Shown here piece by piece: positions 1-8,724 of a DNA stretch of 64,000 nt. Under the pieces are notes generated by a model. That model did not search any database, was not told where the DNA came from, and saw nothing but the letters and a program-made list of their open reading frames with translations. This stretch comes from Luteolibacter arcticus (GTDB lineage: Bacteria > Verrucomicrobiota > Verrucomicrobiia > Verrucomicrobiales > Akkermansiaceae). Where the stretch lies: the NCBI RefSeq assembly GCF_025950235.1, contig NZ_JAPDDT010000008.1:1-64000 (forward strand), in the 5' to 3' direction. Numbering within the stretch: position 1 is the first letter of the stretch; each line of letters begins with the position of its first letter. The translations under genes and the position numbers were made by a program.

Positions 1-13
1 CCGGGGAGTACCA

Positions 14-29
14 GTGACCTTTTCGTCAC
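14..29. promoter_or_regulatory. Inverted repeat GTGAC-N6-GTCAC at the left edge
   Basis: A perfect 5-bp inverted repeat, GTGAC and GTCAC around the six bases CTTTTC. A near-identical dyad with spacer GTTTTT lies at 3980-3995, so the two sites bracket the three-gene operon between them. The geometry resembles sites of CRP/FNR-type dimeric regulators, although the spacing is not the E. coli CRP spacing. The regulator is unknown. The rest of 1-128 holds no gene that I can support. Confidence 0.35.
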
Positions 30-128
30 ACTACGCCGCCGTTCCGGCAAGCAGGGAGGATGCCGAACACTATTGGCAAGATGCCCCAGCTACGCTTGAG
101 CGACCAAGGCCGGGCCTGCCTGCCGGTA

Positions 129-953
129 TCAGGCGCTTTCCTGTTGGTAAGCGCGGTCGAGTTCGGCGATGGAACTACTAGAGTCGCCGTACAAGGAGTC
201 GTCCAGCAGGCGGCTGGCGAGATCGATGTTGAAGGATACCGCCCCACCTTGCCCACGGAGGCCGGCATTGTCATGGGCGAGGTCCACCTGTGCCTCGATG
301 CGGGCCAGGTCGCTCTCGATCTCTTCCATCGTTTCCTCGCGGCGTTCGGCGCTTTGGAGGCGCTGGCGGAGGAGTCGCAAGGTGGCCTTCTTCGACTCGA
401 GCAGGGAAGGGGTGATCTCCGGATCGCGGAGGTCTTCTTCCAGGGCCGCGATCTTGGCAGCAAGTCCCTGTTCCTTCTGGCTGCTGCCGATGGACTCCAG
501 ATTGCCCTGCGCCACGAGCAGCTTGAGATAGATCCAGCCGAGCTTCTTCAAGGCGTCGCGGTTGGCATCGATCTCGAAGTCCTCCTTCTCCGAATCGCGG
601 TGGAGCTGGAGGATTCGCGCGGTCCTTTGTTCCAAGGCGGCGAGCCGGGCTTGGGCGGTCTCTCCGAGTTTCGCGGCGAGCGCGTGGCGCTGCTCGGCGG
701 CGGACTCCTCGCTGAGATCGAGTTCCTGGGCGTCCACCAGTTTGCGGAAGCGCGCGCTGGTGGTCAGAGCGAAGAGATAGGCCGCCTCCAAGCCGAGGCC
801 CAGCAGCCAGAAGCCGGGGTGGCCGAAGCCGAGGATCACCATCCCGGCCACAGCGATGGCATTGGCGGGCAGTCGGCCGAGCCCGGCGATTTCCGGAGAT
901 GCCCAAAAGGCGGCTGTGAGGTAGCGGAACATGCAGAGCGGCGGATCTGCCAT
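129..953 (-). CDS. Membrane-anchored coiled-coil protein of unknown function, third gene of the VWA operon
   Basis: A protein of 274 residues. Two adjacent hydrophobic segments (about residues 28-42 and 46-64) are followed by a long, charged, mostly helical region rich in Glu, Arg, Lys and Ala (about 70-250), as in a membrane-anchored coiled coil. A Ser-rich stretch lies near the C terminus. Its ATG overlaps the TGA of the upstream substrate-binding protein gene (ATGA), so translational coupling is likely. No enzymatic motif is seen. By position it may be a scaffold or partner of the two substrate-binding proteins. The function is unknown; that it is a real gene is well supported by the coupling and coding character. 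Confidence 0.75.
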   Translation of the reverse strand: MADPPLCMFRYLTAAFWASPEIAGLGRLPANAIAVAGMVILGFGHPGFWLLGLGLEAAYLFALTTSARFRKLVDAQELDLSEESAAEQRHALAAKLGETAQARLAALEQRTARILQLHRDSEKEDFEIDANRDALKKLGWIYLKLLVAQGNLESIGSSQKEQGLAAKIAALEEDLRDPEITPSLLESKKATLRLLRQRLQSAERREETMEEIESDLARIEAQVDLAHDNAGLRGQGGAVSFNIDLASRLLDDSLYGDSSSSIAELDRAYQQESA

Positions 954-2155
954 CAGCGGCCGCGCTGGTTGCGCTGCCAGATGGCGAGGAGGTTGTTGAT
1001 CACCTCGGCGCGTGGCGTTTCACCCATGGTGGGGAGATCGATCTTGATGCCGAACTTTTCCCCGGTGACGAAGGGGCTGTCCGGGAACTTTATGGGCACC
1101 GAGGGATTGCCCGGGCGGAAGCCGTGCTTCAATGACTCGCGCTGGATCGGTTCGCTGAGCAGGAAGTCGAGGAAGGTGTCTGCGGCCTTGCGCTGCGCGT
1201 CGCTGCTCCACGGTGCGTCGATCACGTAGTAGGGATTGTCGTTCCAAGCATTGAAGCGCGGATACTCCACATGCAGCGTGCCCCAGCGGCCCTCGGCACT
1301 CTTGATGTAGTCGATCACGACGCTCTCGTAGACGACGAGCGCGTCGAAGGTGGACGGTCCGCGCAGCACCATGTCCCGCATCATGTTGCCGGTGGAGTTC
1401 GACATGCCGGAGGCGGCGTTTTCGATGTCGTTCATCCAGGCTTGGAACTGCGGATCGAGGATGTCCTTCAGGTTGAGGCCGCGGCTCTTCTTGTGATAAT
1501 CGCAGGCCATGAGCACCAGGGTCATCAGGCCGCTGTTCGATTGGTTCGGGTGGGTGTGGCCGAGCTTGAAGATGCCCCACTCGGGCTTTTGGGCGATGGC
1601 ATCCCAGCCGCCGGGCTCCTTCAGCGCCTTGCCGACGGTCTCGAAGCTCACCTCCTTGTATTTCGCCACGAAAGCCTCATGGCGCTCCTGCCACATCACG
1701 AATACCATCGGGCTGAGGGCCAGCGCCTCCTTGCGAAGGATCGGATTTTTGTTGTGCTTGATCTGCCATTCCTGGGTGAAGACGTCCTCGTAGAGCGCGC
1801 TGGCGGGGCTCCACACATTCAGGCGTTGGTCGCCATTGAGAATGGCCTGCGCGCCTTCCAACGAACCCATCGGAATGAGATCGACGGTGATGCCGGCACC
1901 TTCCTTGGAAGAGGCGAATTGCTCCACCGCCCAGAGCAGCCAGCGTTGCTTCTCGGTGCCGTAGGCGATGCCGATCTTCACCGGCGAGGCACCCGGCTGT
2001 GGCGTGGTGACCGCCGGTCCGGCCTGGGGACCATTCCCCGGCGAGGTGACCAGCGGCTTCTTCGCGAAGAGAGCATAGGCACCATAGCAGCAGGCACCGA
2101 TGAAGACGAAGATCAGCAGTTTTCCGAGGAGTGTGAGTCTGGGGCCTTCTGGCAT
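953..2155 (-). CDS. Membrane-tethered extracellular solute-binding protein (SBP_bac_11-like)
   Basis: A protein of 400 residues. An N-terminal hydrophobic segment (about 11-29) probably acts as an uncleaved anchor, followed by a Pro/Gly-rich linker and then a periplasmic-binding-protein fold from about residue 58 (KIGIAYGTEKQRW) to the end. It shares local motifs with the first half of the upstream lipoprotein: a GTEKQRW versus GSEKEEW start, FKLGHTHPNQSNSGL versus FKFAHTHPEFSNSGL, and a late GFRPG versus GFRPA. The two are therefore paralogous binding domains, one without and one with a VWA domain. It starts 6 bases after the upstream gene and overlaps the downstream gene by 1 base, so this is an operon. 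The ligand is unknown, and no permease or ATPase gene is adjacent. Confidence 0.85.
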   Translation of the reverse strand: MPEGPRLTLLGKLLIFVFIGACCYGAYALFAKKPLVTSPGNGPQAGPAVTTPQPGASPVKIGIAYGTEKQRWLLWAVEQFASSKEGAGITVDLIPMGSLEGAQAILNGDQRLNVWSPASALYEDVFTQEWQIKHNKNPILRKEALALSPMVFVMWQERHEAFVAKYKEVSFETVGKALKEPGGWDAIAQKPEWGIFKLGHTHPNQSNSGLMTLVLMACDYHKKSRGLNLKDILDPQFQAWMNDIENAASGMSNSTGNMMRDMVLRGPSTFDALVVYESVVIDYIKSAEGRWGTLHVEYPRFNAWNDNPYYVIDAPWSSDAQRKAADTFLDFLLSEPIQRESLKHGFRPGNPSVPIKFPDSPFVTGEKFGIKIDLPTMGETPRAEVINNLLAIWQRNQRGR

Positions 2156-2161
2156 GAGCTG

Positions 2162-3871
2162 TTAGAAAAAGGTGGAGATGTCCTTGAAGACCTCGCGGAT
2201 GTTCTTCGGATTGCCTTCGTAGAACTTCGCCTGGGTGGCGTCGGCGATCTTCTTCAGCACATCGCTCTGTCCGCCGGCATCGTAGCCGATGGTGAAGACG
2301 CGGATGGTCTTGGTCTCATTGTCGGAGCGGATCTCGTTCAAGAGGCGTTCGAGCTGGATGCTGCTGTGAGTGTCCGCGCCGTCGGTGAGGACGACGATGG
2401 CGCTGATCTTGTCGCGATTCTGCGTGGCGGAGGCGAGTTGATCGCGGTAGGCCGTGCTGATGGCATCGTAGAGAGCGGTGCCGCCATTGGCAATCAGCGA
2501 GCCGATCTCCGCCATCGCCTGTGGGCGGCTGCCCTTGAGCACGGCCGCCGGCTTGGAGGGGAAGACCCGCTCGTTGAAAGGGAGCAGACGGAAGGAATCG
2601 CCATCGCCGAGCAGCTTGACCAGCTCTTGGCCGCCGATGCGCGCATTCTGCATCCGCTGGTTCTCATTCATGCTGCCGGAGACATCCATCACCAGGGTGA
2701 TGTGGGAGTGCTTCTTGTTCTCCCGCCACAGGCGCGTAATGGCATCCATTACCTGAGGCTGCGGGACTTCCAAGGTCGTCTGTGGCTCGCGGGGATTCAC
2801 GCCGTGGGCGACATCGATCGGCGCGGCCAGTGGGAGATCGGCGAGCGCCGGGCGGAAGCCGAATTCCATGGCGCGCTGCTGCTGCGGCCGGGCGAGCAGG
2901 TAGGCGAGGTATTGCTTGGCCGCCTCTCGGTGCTCGGGCGTGACCCACTCGCGATTGACGATGCCCGCGGGATGGTCGCTCCAGAAGGTGCCCTCCTTCG
3001 GATAGATCGCCACCACGGGAAAGGCCATCGAGTCCTTGTTGGCGGCGGCTTCGATCACCATGTTTTCGTAGAGCACCGCGGCGCTGACGTAGGAGGGGCC
3101 GTTCGCGAACATCTTCTTGCCGAAGAAGCCAGTCGAACTGCCGTAGTGCACCACCGAGCGCTCGATGCTGCCGAGAAAGCGTGCGGTCTCCGGCTTCGCA
3201 ACATCTTCCAGGGTGAGGCCGGCGGTCTTGCCGGTGGCGGCATAGACTTCCGCGAAGAGGGAGATGAGGCCGCTGTTGCTGAACTCGGGGTGGGTGTGGG
3301 CGAACTTGAAGCTGCCCCACTGCGGAAAGCCCTTCGAGGCCCAACCCTGCGGGTCGGCGGAAAGCGCGAGGATGTCCGCCCAGCCGACCGGTTGCTTGCC
3401 CCAGCCGAGGGCCTCGGCCATGGGCTGCCACATCGCGATCACCACGGGGGAGAGCACGAGGTTCTCCGTGGGGCCGATGAGGTCCTGGCCGGTCTTGGCG
3501 CGCCACTTGGCATTTCCTACGCCGATGAAGGCGGCGGAGGCAGGGCTGGCGACGTGCGCTTGATCTGTGCCCTCGACAAGGCCGTCGATCAATTCGCCGG
3601 AGCCCTTTGGTACGCCGCGCACGAAGATCGTTTTGCCGGAAGCGGTCTTGAGCTTGGAGCGATTGAAGTCGGCGGTCACCGCCTTAACCCATTCCTCCTT
3701 CTCCGAGCCGAAGGTGAAGAGGAGCTCGATCGCATTTTCTCCGGGTTCCGGGGCATCGGCAGCGGCATTGCTGCCAGAGGCCGAAGAAGTCGAGGAACCA
3801 GACTTGCGGCAGGAAGTGATGAGCAGTGCCAGCGCGAACGCCGCAAGGAGCCGGAAAAACTGTCGAGGCAT
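2162..3871 (-). CDS. Lipoprotein with substrate-binding domain and von Willebrand factor A domain
   Basis: A protein of 569 residues and first gene of the operon. A type II signal peptide ends in the lipobox LLITSC (Cys at about residue 21), so it should be a lipid-anchored envelope protein. Residues about 45-360 form an SBP_bac_11-type binding domain with the THPEFSNSGL motif. Residues about 385-560 form a VWA domain with the MIDAS motif DVSGSMNE, a Thr-containing loop near GGTALYD and a later VVLTDGADTH. Fusions of a binding domain to VWA are known in bacteria, sometimes next to toxic-anion-resistance genes, but none is seen here. The stop codon lies in a TCTAACAG-type motif. A GTGAC-N6-GTCAC dyad lies 109 bp upstream of the start. 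Confidence 0.88.
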   Translation of the reverse strand: MPRQFFRLLAAFALALLITSCRKSGSSTSSASGSNAAADAPEPGENAIELLFTFGSEKEEWVKAVTADFNRSKLKTASGKTIFVRGVPKGSGELIDGLVEGTDQAHVASPASAAFIGVGNAKWRAKTGQDLIGPTENLVLSPVVIAMWQPMAEALGWGKQPVGWADILALSADPQGWASKGFPQWGSFKFAHTHPEFSNSGLISLFAEVYAATGKTAGLTLEDVAKPETARFLGSIERSVVHYGSSTGFFGKKMFANGPSYVSAAVLYENMVIEAAANKDSMAFPVVAIYPKEGTFWSDHPAGIVNREWVTPEHREAAKQYLAYLLARPQQQRAMEFGFRPALADLPLAAPIDVAHGVNPREPQTTLEVPQPQVMDAITRLWRENKKHSHITLVMDVSGSMNENQRMQNARIGGQELVKLLGDGDSFRLLPFNERVFPSKPAAVLKGSRPQAMAEIGSLIANGGTALYDAISTAYRDQLASATQNRDKISAIVVLTDGADTHSSIQLERLLNEIRSDNETKTIRVFTIGYDAGGQSDVLKKIADATQAKFYEGNPKNIREVFKDISTFF

Positions 3872-3979
3872 GATGGGATGCTGGAGACCGCGGCGAACTT
3901 CACAAGCAGCGAACTGCGGTTTGGCGGTGGAAAACCGGAGCTAGTTTGGATATGCGGTGGGGAATGAGATCCGGCTCTT

Positions 3980-3995
3980 GTGACGTTTTTGTCAC
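3980..3995. promoter_or_regulatory. Inverted repeat GTGAC-N6-GTCAC upstream of the VWA operon
   Basis: A perfect 5-bp dyad with spacer GTTTTT, 109 bp upstream of the lipoprotein start codon. It matches the dyad at 14-29 in both arms and spacer length. It is a candidate operator for a dimeric regulator. The surrounding 3872-4054 has no supported gene. Confidence 0.4.
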
Positions 3996-4054
3996 TGTTG
4001 CGTGGCGGTCGCATCGGATGGGTTGGCGACCCGCCCTCGTTGCCCTTGCTGGAG

Positions 4055-4402
4055 TCAATCGGATCCACCGCGCACCACTCGCACGAGCAGATTCGCGAGT
4101 TCGCCCTTTTCACGGATTGCGGCGTCCACCCGTCTGGCGAGCGATGCGGAATCGCGATCTTCCGTGCGAACGATGATTCCCGCATGGGTGGGGATCATCC
4201 GGTGAAGCTGTACGAAGTCCCGGCGGTTGAGGGTGATCACGCTACGGCAGGATGCGGTGGCGAACGTCAGAACCGCATCGTCCTCGATCCGCCGGTTGGA
4301 CTTTCCTGCCTCATGTCGTGAGCACGTCGTGGCCGAGCGCGCGCAAATGAACCACGACTTCGACGGGGAAGTTCTCGTTGGCGTAGAGGCTGGCCGTGTC
4401 AC
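4055..4402 (-). pseudogene. Frameshifted DUF5615 (PIN-like) toxin gene
   Basis: The conserved DUF5615 sequence is split between reading frames. The start LYANENFPVEV...GHDVLTT is encoded in one frame (about 4314-4388) and runs into TGA at 4311-4313. The continuation HEAGKSNRRIEDDAVL...TLNRRDF...HAGIIVRTED...LVRVVRGG is encoded in another frame down to 4055. Restoring the expected TT-HEAG junction needs one extra base near 4312. The only plausible start, GTG at 4400-4402, overlaps the antitoxin stop but is in the frame of the second half, so the 5' end is also out of register. DUF5615 proteins are PIN-like nucleases paired with DUF433 proteins. Either the toxin is inactivated or there are two sequencing indels. 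Confidence 0.75.
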
Positions 4403-4752
4403 TCCGCGGTGTCGTTCTCGCGGATCTCGCGGTCGATTTCCTGCGGGTGACGGTCGACGTAATGCCAGGCGTTGAGCAGGTCGGAGGCTTGCAGGGTGGG
4501 GAAGTTTCGCAGGATCTCCGCGTCATCCGCACCGAGCCTGCGCCAGGATTCCAAGGACCATACCGGGATACGGGTGCCAGCGACACGAGCGGACCCGCCG
4601 CACACACGAGGATCGAACTCGATTCCGGGCAATTGATCGGCAAGGTCCGCCGCCATCCAGACAACCAGGCGCGCGCGCTCTTGCCGTGGCAGCGATGCTA
4701 CCAGTGACTTGGCTTGATCAAAGGTTACCGCCACGTAGGAAGATTGCTTCAT
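4399..4752 (-). CDS. DUF433 family antitoxin-like protein
   Basis: A protein of 117 residues from ATG at 4752; an open frame continues upstream to 4845, but that extension is Arg/Pro-rich and not domain-like. The C-terminal half matches the DUF433 pattern: FDPRVCGGSARVAGTRIPVW, LGADDAEILRNFPTL, and L-AWHYVDRHPQEID. DUF433 proteins have a winged-helix-like fold and act as antitoxins to DUF5615 PIN-like toxins. The gene overlaps the toxin reading frame by four bases (GTGA). Because the toxin gene is broken, this may be an orphan antitoxin. The N-terminal 45 residues could be a DNA-binding or operator-recognising part. Confidence 0.8.
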   Translation of the reverse strand: MKQSSYVAVTFDQAKSLVASLPRQERARLVVWMAADLADQLPGIEFDPRVCGGSARVAGTRIPVWSLESWRRLGADDAEILRNFPTLQASDLLNAWHYVDRHPQEIDREIRENDTAE

Positions 4753-4893
4753 CAGGCCCGGTTCGTCAGCGCCAGGCCGACAGCGCGGTGCCGGTCGGAA
4801 GCGTCGAAACGCCGCGATGCGACCGGGTTTTTGGTTGGCGAGCATTCATGACCCCGCGTTGACATTCCCGGCTTCGCCCGGCTTGTTAGCGGC

Positions 4894-5814
4894 ATGCTCC
4901 GACGCTTGGAAATCCTGGACCGCCGATTGTCGGAGACGGATGCGGAGGACGCGCGGATCCTGCTCTACATCGCGCCTGACGAGGCGGAGCGGAAGCATCT
5001 GACGGAGGATCTCGGGATTGACCCGCACACGCTGGCGTCCGCGAGCGATCCGGACGAGCTGGGCCGGGTCGAGTTCGAGCCAGGGCACGCTGCGATCATC
5101 TTCAAGCGTCCGAAGCAATACTGCGCCGACGACAACTTCTTTTTCAAGATCAGCTCGGTCGGCATCTTCCTCTTTCGGGAGAGGCTGGTGTTCGTGGTGG
5201 CGGAGGACAACCTGCGCTTCGAGGGAAAGCATTTCCAACAGATCAACAGCCTCGAGGAGCTGCTGCTGAAGGTGCTCTTCCGTTGCATCTGGCACTTCGA
5301 GGAGCACCTCAAGGTCTTCAACATGATCGCCGAGGAGCTGGAACACAAAGTGAACCTCTCGATGGAGAACAAGCACCTGCTGCACATGTTCACGCTCGAG
5401 AAGAGCCTCGTGTATTACCTCAATGCAATCAGCAGCAATGGCCGGGTGATCGACAAGCTCAAGGCGACCGCGGCGCGCCTGAGATTCACCGCGGAGGATG
5501 TCGAGTTCCTGGATGACATCACCATCGAGAACTCGCAGTGCCACGAAATGGCCACGACCTACAGCCACGTTTTGGCGAGTCTGGTGGGCGCGCGTGTCAG
5601 CGTGGTGAGCAACAACCTCAACGTGCTGATGAAGCGGCTGATGATCGTCACCATCGGCCTGATGCTTCCCACCGCGGTCTTCAGCATCTTCGGCATGAAC
5701 GTGAAATTGCCCATCAGCGAGGACAGCGGGGCCTTGGGTTTCTGGATCATCATTGTCGTGGCGATCCTCTCGAGCGCGGCCGTGTTCATGATGTACCGCT
5801 GGAAGAAGCTCTAA
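4894..5814 (+). CDS. CorA-like divalent cation (Mg2+/Co2+) transporter
   Basis: A protein of 306 residues. A cytoplasmic alpha/beta domain (about 1-150) and a long helical stalk are followed by two C-terminal transmembrane helices (about 247-267 and 278-298). The signature GMN is at the end of the first helix in SIFGMNVKLPI, the position that forms the selectivity loop in CorA pentamers. The length and layout fit the CorA family. It is monocistronic, divergent from the toxin-antitoxin remnant on its left, and ends about 35 bp before the convergent kinase gene. The substrate (Mg2+, Co2+, Ni2+ or Zn2+) cannot be told from sequence. Confidence 0.9.
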   Translation: MLRRLEILDRRLSETDAEDARILLYIAPDEAERKHLTEDLGIDPHTLASASDPDELGRVEFEPGHAAIIFKRPKQYCADDNFFFKISSVGIFLFRERLVFVVAEDNLRFEGKHFQQINSLEELLLKVLFRCIWHFEEHLKVFNMIAEELEHKVNLSMENKHLLHMFTLEKSLVYYLNAISSNGRVIDKLKATAARLRFTAEDVEFLDDITIENSQCHEMATTYSHVLASLVGARVSVVSNNLNVLMKRLMIVTIGLMLPTAVFSIFGMNVKLPISEDSGALGFWIIIVVAILSSAAVFMMYRWKKL

Positions 5815-5849
5815 TGATCCACCGATAGGGGCGGGAGCACTTAGGTCGA

Positions 5850-8072
5850 TTACGGCGAGCTTCCCTCAACCCGCTCGCCGGCCTCCTTGATCAACAGCTC
5901 CGCGATCGTCCAGTCGAACCAGTAGGGAGGAATCGGCTTCCCTCGCTCGAAGTCCTTGCCGTCGCAGGACGTCGCGAGATCGCGGGCCCTTTGCAAGGCT
6001 TCGCCCGCCAGAGCGACGTGGCCTAATTTGGCGTGGATCATGGCGGCGACCGCTTCCAAGGACGCTTCGCAGGAACTCTTGCGGTCCGGCATGGCAAGCC
6101 CGAGTCCGCAGGCCCGCATGGCCTCGGGACCATTGCCGGCCCTCAAATGAAAAAGGGAAAGCGAGAGCGCTGACCAGGGCGGGCACGGAGTCTGGCGGGG
6201 ATCGCCAAGCATTTCGACGTCGCGGCGCAACTGCCCGAGCAGGGGTTCATTGGCAGGATGAATGAGGCACACTTTCAGGAGATGCTCCGCCTTCTGCGTG
6301 CCTGTAGCGGGCGTGTAGCGTTCCATGACCTCGTCGCGGAAAGCCAGATACTCGGCCTGATCCTCCTTCAAGAGCGCGGCACCGATCGCCATGAGGTCGT
6401 CTCCCTGGAGGATCTTCTGCGGGGAATCCTGACGATTGGCTTGGCGCAGCAAGCGATAGCATTGGACCGCCTGGTCCCAGCGGCCGTGCTCGGCATTCCA
6501 GTCGCCGAGTGAGCGGAAGACCGCCGCGGCCTCAAGGGAAGGCTCGATCGATGACAGCGGATACTCCTTCCGCAGCTCGTCCGCTTCATCGGTGCGGCCT
6601 TGGTCCAGAAGGAAGGCCGCGCGGGCGACATTCGAGCGGGCATCCGCCTGCTTGCGAAGGCGGTTTTCCTCATTGCGGGCGGCTTGTGCCACGTTCTTCA
6701 GCCGGACTTGTTCGATCGCGGACTTCCGCTCGTGCTCATACATCGCTGCCGTGATCGCGAGGCCGGTGATCAGGAGCATCACGAGGATCACCGCTGCCCC
6801 GAAGGCGAGGCGATTGCGGCGCACGAACTTGGCGAGCACGTAAACGCGGGACGGTGGTCGCGCGGCGATCGGCTGGTACGCCAGGAAGCGCTTGATGTCG
6901 GTGGCGAGCCCGTTGGCAGTTTGGTAGCGGCGGGTGCGGTTTTTCTCGAGCGCCATCATCACGATCCAGTCGAGATCGCCTTTTACGAAAGCCACGAGCG
7001 AGGCTGAGTCCGTGGATCGTTCGGTGGCGAGCTCGCGCAAGTTTTCGGGCGGGAGTTTCGCCAGGATCTCCGAAGGCCTGAGCGTTTCCCAAGTCAGCAG
7101 CGACTTGCGGATCTGCGAGAAAGTCGGATCGGGGAGGGTCGAGCTGTCGATCGGCGTGGCACCTGTTAGAAGCTCGTAGAGCAGGACGCCGAGGCTGAAG
7201 ATGTCGCTGCGGGTGTCCACGTCGATGCCGGTCAGGGCGACCTGTTCGGGGCTCATGTAGGCGGGAGTTCCGAAGAATTGGTCGTGGGCGGTGATCGCCT
7301 CTCCCGCGGCGGCTTGGGATGACTTGGCGATGCCGAAGTCGATGATCTTCGGGACGTGGACGCCGTCCTGAAAGGTGACGATGACGTTCGACGGCTTGAT
7401 GTCGCGGTGGATGACGCCCTTCTGGTGCGCGTGCTGGATGGCATTGCAGACCAGCACGAAGAGTTCGAGGCGTGCGACACTGTCGAGCTTGTGGCGGTTG
7501 CAGTAGCTCGTGATGGGTTCGCCGGTGACCAGCTCCATGGCGAAGTAGGGCCTGCCCGATGGCGTGGTGCCGGCGTCGAAGACCTTGGCGATGTTCGGGT
7601 GATCCATCAGCGCGAGCGCCTGGCGCTCGATATCGAAGCGGGCGAGCGCATGCCGGTTCTCCACGTCCATGCGGACGATCTTGAGGGCAACGCGCCGGCG
7701 GATGGGGCGATCCTGCTCTGCTTCGTAAACCACGCCGCCGCCGCCTTCGCCGAGGCGGGCGATCAGCCGGTAGGGTCCAAGCTTTTCCGGCGGCGCATCG
7801 TCATCGATGAAGCGGGGTGGGATGGCCAGCCGGCCATGCTGCGTTTCGGAAAGGATCGTGGCGGTGACCTTGGCGCGTTGCTCGCGGGCTTCGAGGAAGA
7901 AGGTGGCGGCTCCGTCGGTGGCTTCCAGCAGCCGGGTCATCTCGTGCTTGGCCGCCTCGCGGTTCTCGAAGACGCGATCAAGGAAAGCGGTTCGCGCGGC
8001 CGGATCATCCAGCGACAGCGCGACTTCCATGATCGCGCTGCTGATCTCTTCGTCGATGCCGCTTGAGTTCAC
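5850..8072 (-). CDS. Transmembrane Ser/Thr protein kinase with C-terminal TPR-like region (copy 1)
   Basis: A protein of 740 residues, read from GTG at 8072 just after the sigma factor stop. The paralogue at 12563-14782 begins with GTG at the equivalent place, which supports this start; the open frame itself reaches 8195 inside the sigma gene. The kinase domain has GEGGGGVV (about 109-116), VALK (Lys about 131), HRDIKPSN (about 222), DFG (about 245) and GTPAYMSPEQ (about 268-277), so the catalytic residues are intact. One transmembrane helix lies at about 421-443, followed by a TPR-like helical C-terminal half, presumably periplasmic. An ECF sigma gene lies immediately upstream, an arrangement known in Planctomycetota and Verrucomicrobiota. 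The protein it senses or phosphorylates is unknown. Confidence 0.92.
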   Translation of the reverse strand: MNSSGIDEEISSAIMEVALSLDDPAARTAFLDRVFENREAAKHEMTRLLEATDGAATFFLEAREQRAKVTATILSETQHGRLAIPPRFIDDDAPPEKLGPYRLIARLGEGGGGVVYEAEQDRPIRRRVALKIVRMDVENRHALARFDIERQALALMDHPNIAKVFDAGTTPSGRPYFAMELVTGEPITSYCNRHKLDSVARLELFVLVCNAIQHAHQKGVIHRDIKPSNVIVTFQDGVHVPKIIDFGIAKSSQAAAGEAITAHDQFFGTPAYMSPEQVALTGIDVDTRSDIFSLGVLLYELLTGATPIDSSTLPDPTFSQIRKSLLTWETLRPSEILAKLPPENLRELATERSTDSASLVAFVKGDLDWIVMMALEKNRTRRYQTANGLATDIKRFLAYQPIAARPPSRVYVLAKFVRRNRLAFGAAVILVMLLITGLAITAAMYEHERKSAIEQVRLKNVAQAARNEENRLRKQADARSNVARAAFLLDQGRTDEADELRKEYPLSSIEPSLEAAAVFRSLGDWNAEHGRWDQAVQCYRLLRQANRQDSPQKILQGDDLMAIGAALLKEDQAEYLAFRDEVMERYTPATGTQKAEHLLKVCLIHPANEPLLGQLRRDVEMLGDPRQTPCPPWSALSLSLFHLRAGNGPEAMRACGLGLAMPDRKSSCEASLEAVAAMIHAKLGHVALAGEALQRARDLATSCDGKDFERGKPIPPYWFDWTIAELLIKEAGERVEGSSP

Positions 8073-8082
8073 TGGAGCGGGG

Positions 8083-8655
8083 CTATTCGTGTTGCTGGTC
8101 TTCCTGGATGAGCCGGTAGAGTTTCGCCTTCGCGAACATCCATTGCCGCTCCACCGAGCGCACGCTGCGTCCGGTGACCTCGCCGATTTCCTCACTGCTG
8201 AGGCCGCCGTAGAATTTCAGCAGCACGACCTTTGCGGAATATTGGTCGATCTTCTCCAGCTTGTTCAGGCACTCGTGGATGAGCAGGATGTGCGAGTCGT
8301 CTTCGAACACGCCGTCGTCTAGATTCTCGGGCGGGCGGGTGCGCTTCTGCCGCGATTGGGCCCGGACGCGGTCGACCAGGATCCGTCGCATGGCTTGGGC
8401 GGCGGCGTTGAAGAAGTGCTCCTTGCTCTGCCAGGCCTTGCCGTTGATTTCGGAAAGGCGGATCCACGCCTCGTGAACCAGCGCGGTGGGTTGGAGGGTT
8501 TTGCTGGCCGAAGCGTGGTCGAGCCGGAATGCCGCGAGCCGCCGGAGCTCGTCGTAAACGACGGGTAGCAATTCGGCGGAAGAAAAGCAGAACTCGTCCG
8601 CCCGGATCTCGGGACAATCGGTAGTCGTTCCCATCCCTTGTTCCGGTATGCCCAT
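8083..8655 (-). CDS. ECF-family RNA polymerase sigma factor upstream of kinase 1
   Basis: About 190 residues if read from ATG at 8655; another ATG lies at 8634 and the frame stays open to 8805, so the start is uncertain. Region 2 is seen at ELLPVVYDELRRLAA and TLQPTALVHEAWIRL, then HFFNAAAQAMRRILVDRVRA, and region 4 at VVLLKFYGGLSSEEIGEVTGRSVRSVERQW. These are the marks of the ECF subfamily (Sig-70_X6 type) that is often encoded beside Ser/Thr kinases in Planctomycetota and Verrucomicrobiota. The stop is 10 bp before the GTG of the kinase, so they probably form one transcript. The sigma factor may be controlled by that kinase (inference). The divergent neighbour at 8845 is a candidate target. 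Confidence 0.88.
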   Translation of the reverse strand: MGIPEQGMGTTTDCPEIRADEFCFSSAELLPVVYDELRRLAAFRLDHASASKTLQPTALVHEAWIRLSEINGKAWQSKEHFFNAAAQAMRRILVDRVRAQSRQKRTRPPENLDDGVFEDDSHILLIHECLNKLEKIDQYSAKVVLLKFYGGLSSEEIGEVTGRSVRSVERQWMFAKAKLYRLIQEDQQHE

Positions 8656-8724
8656 GGGATTTCCGGAGCAAGCGGAATCGTTGTCCGAAGCCTTGCCGGG
8701 GAGCTGGACGGGAAATTTTGTCCA

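Noticed and set aside
1271..3967. Long plus-strand open frame of about 900 codons
   Set aside because: It is antisense to the VWA operon, rich in Arg/Gly/Asp typical of shadow frames in GC-rich DNA, and shows no recognisable domain.
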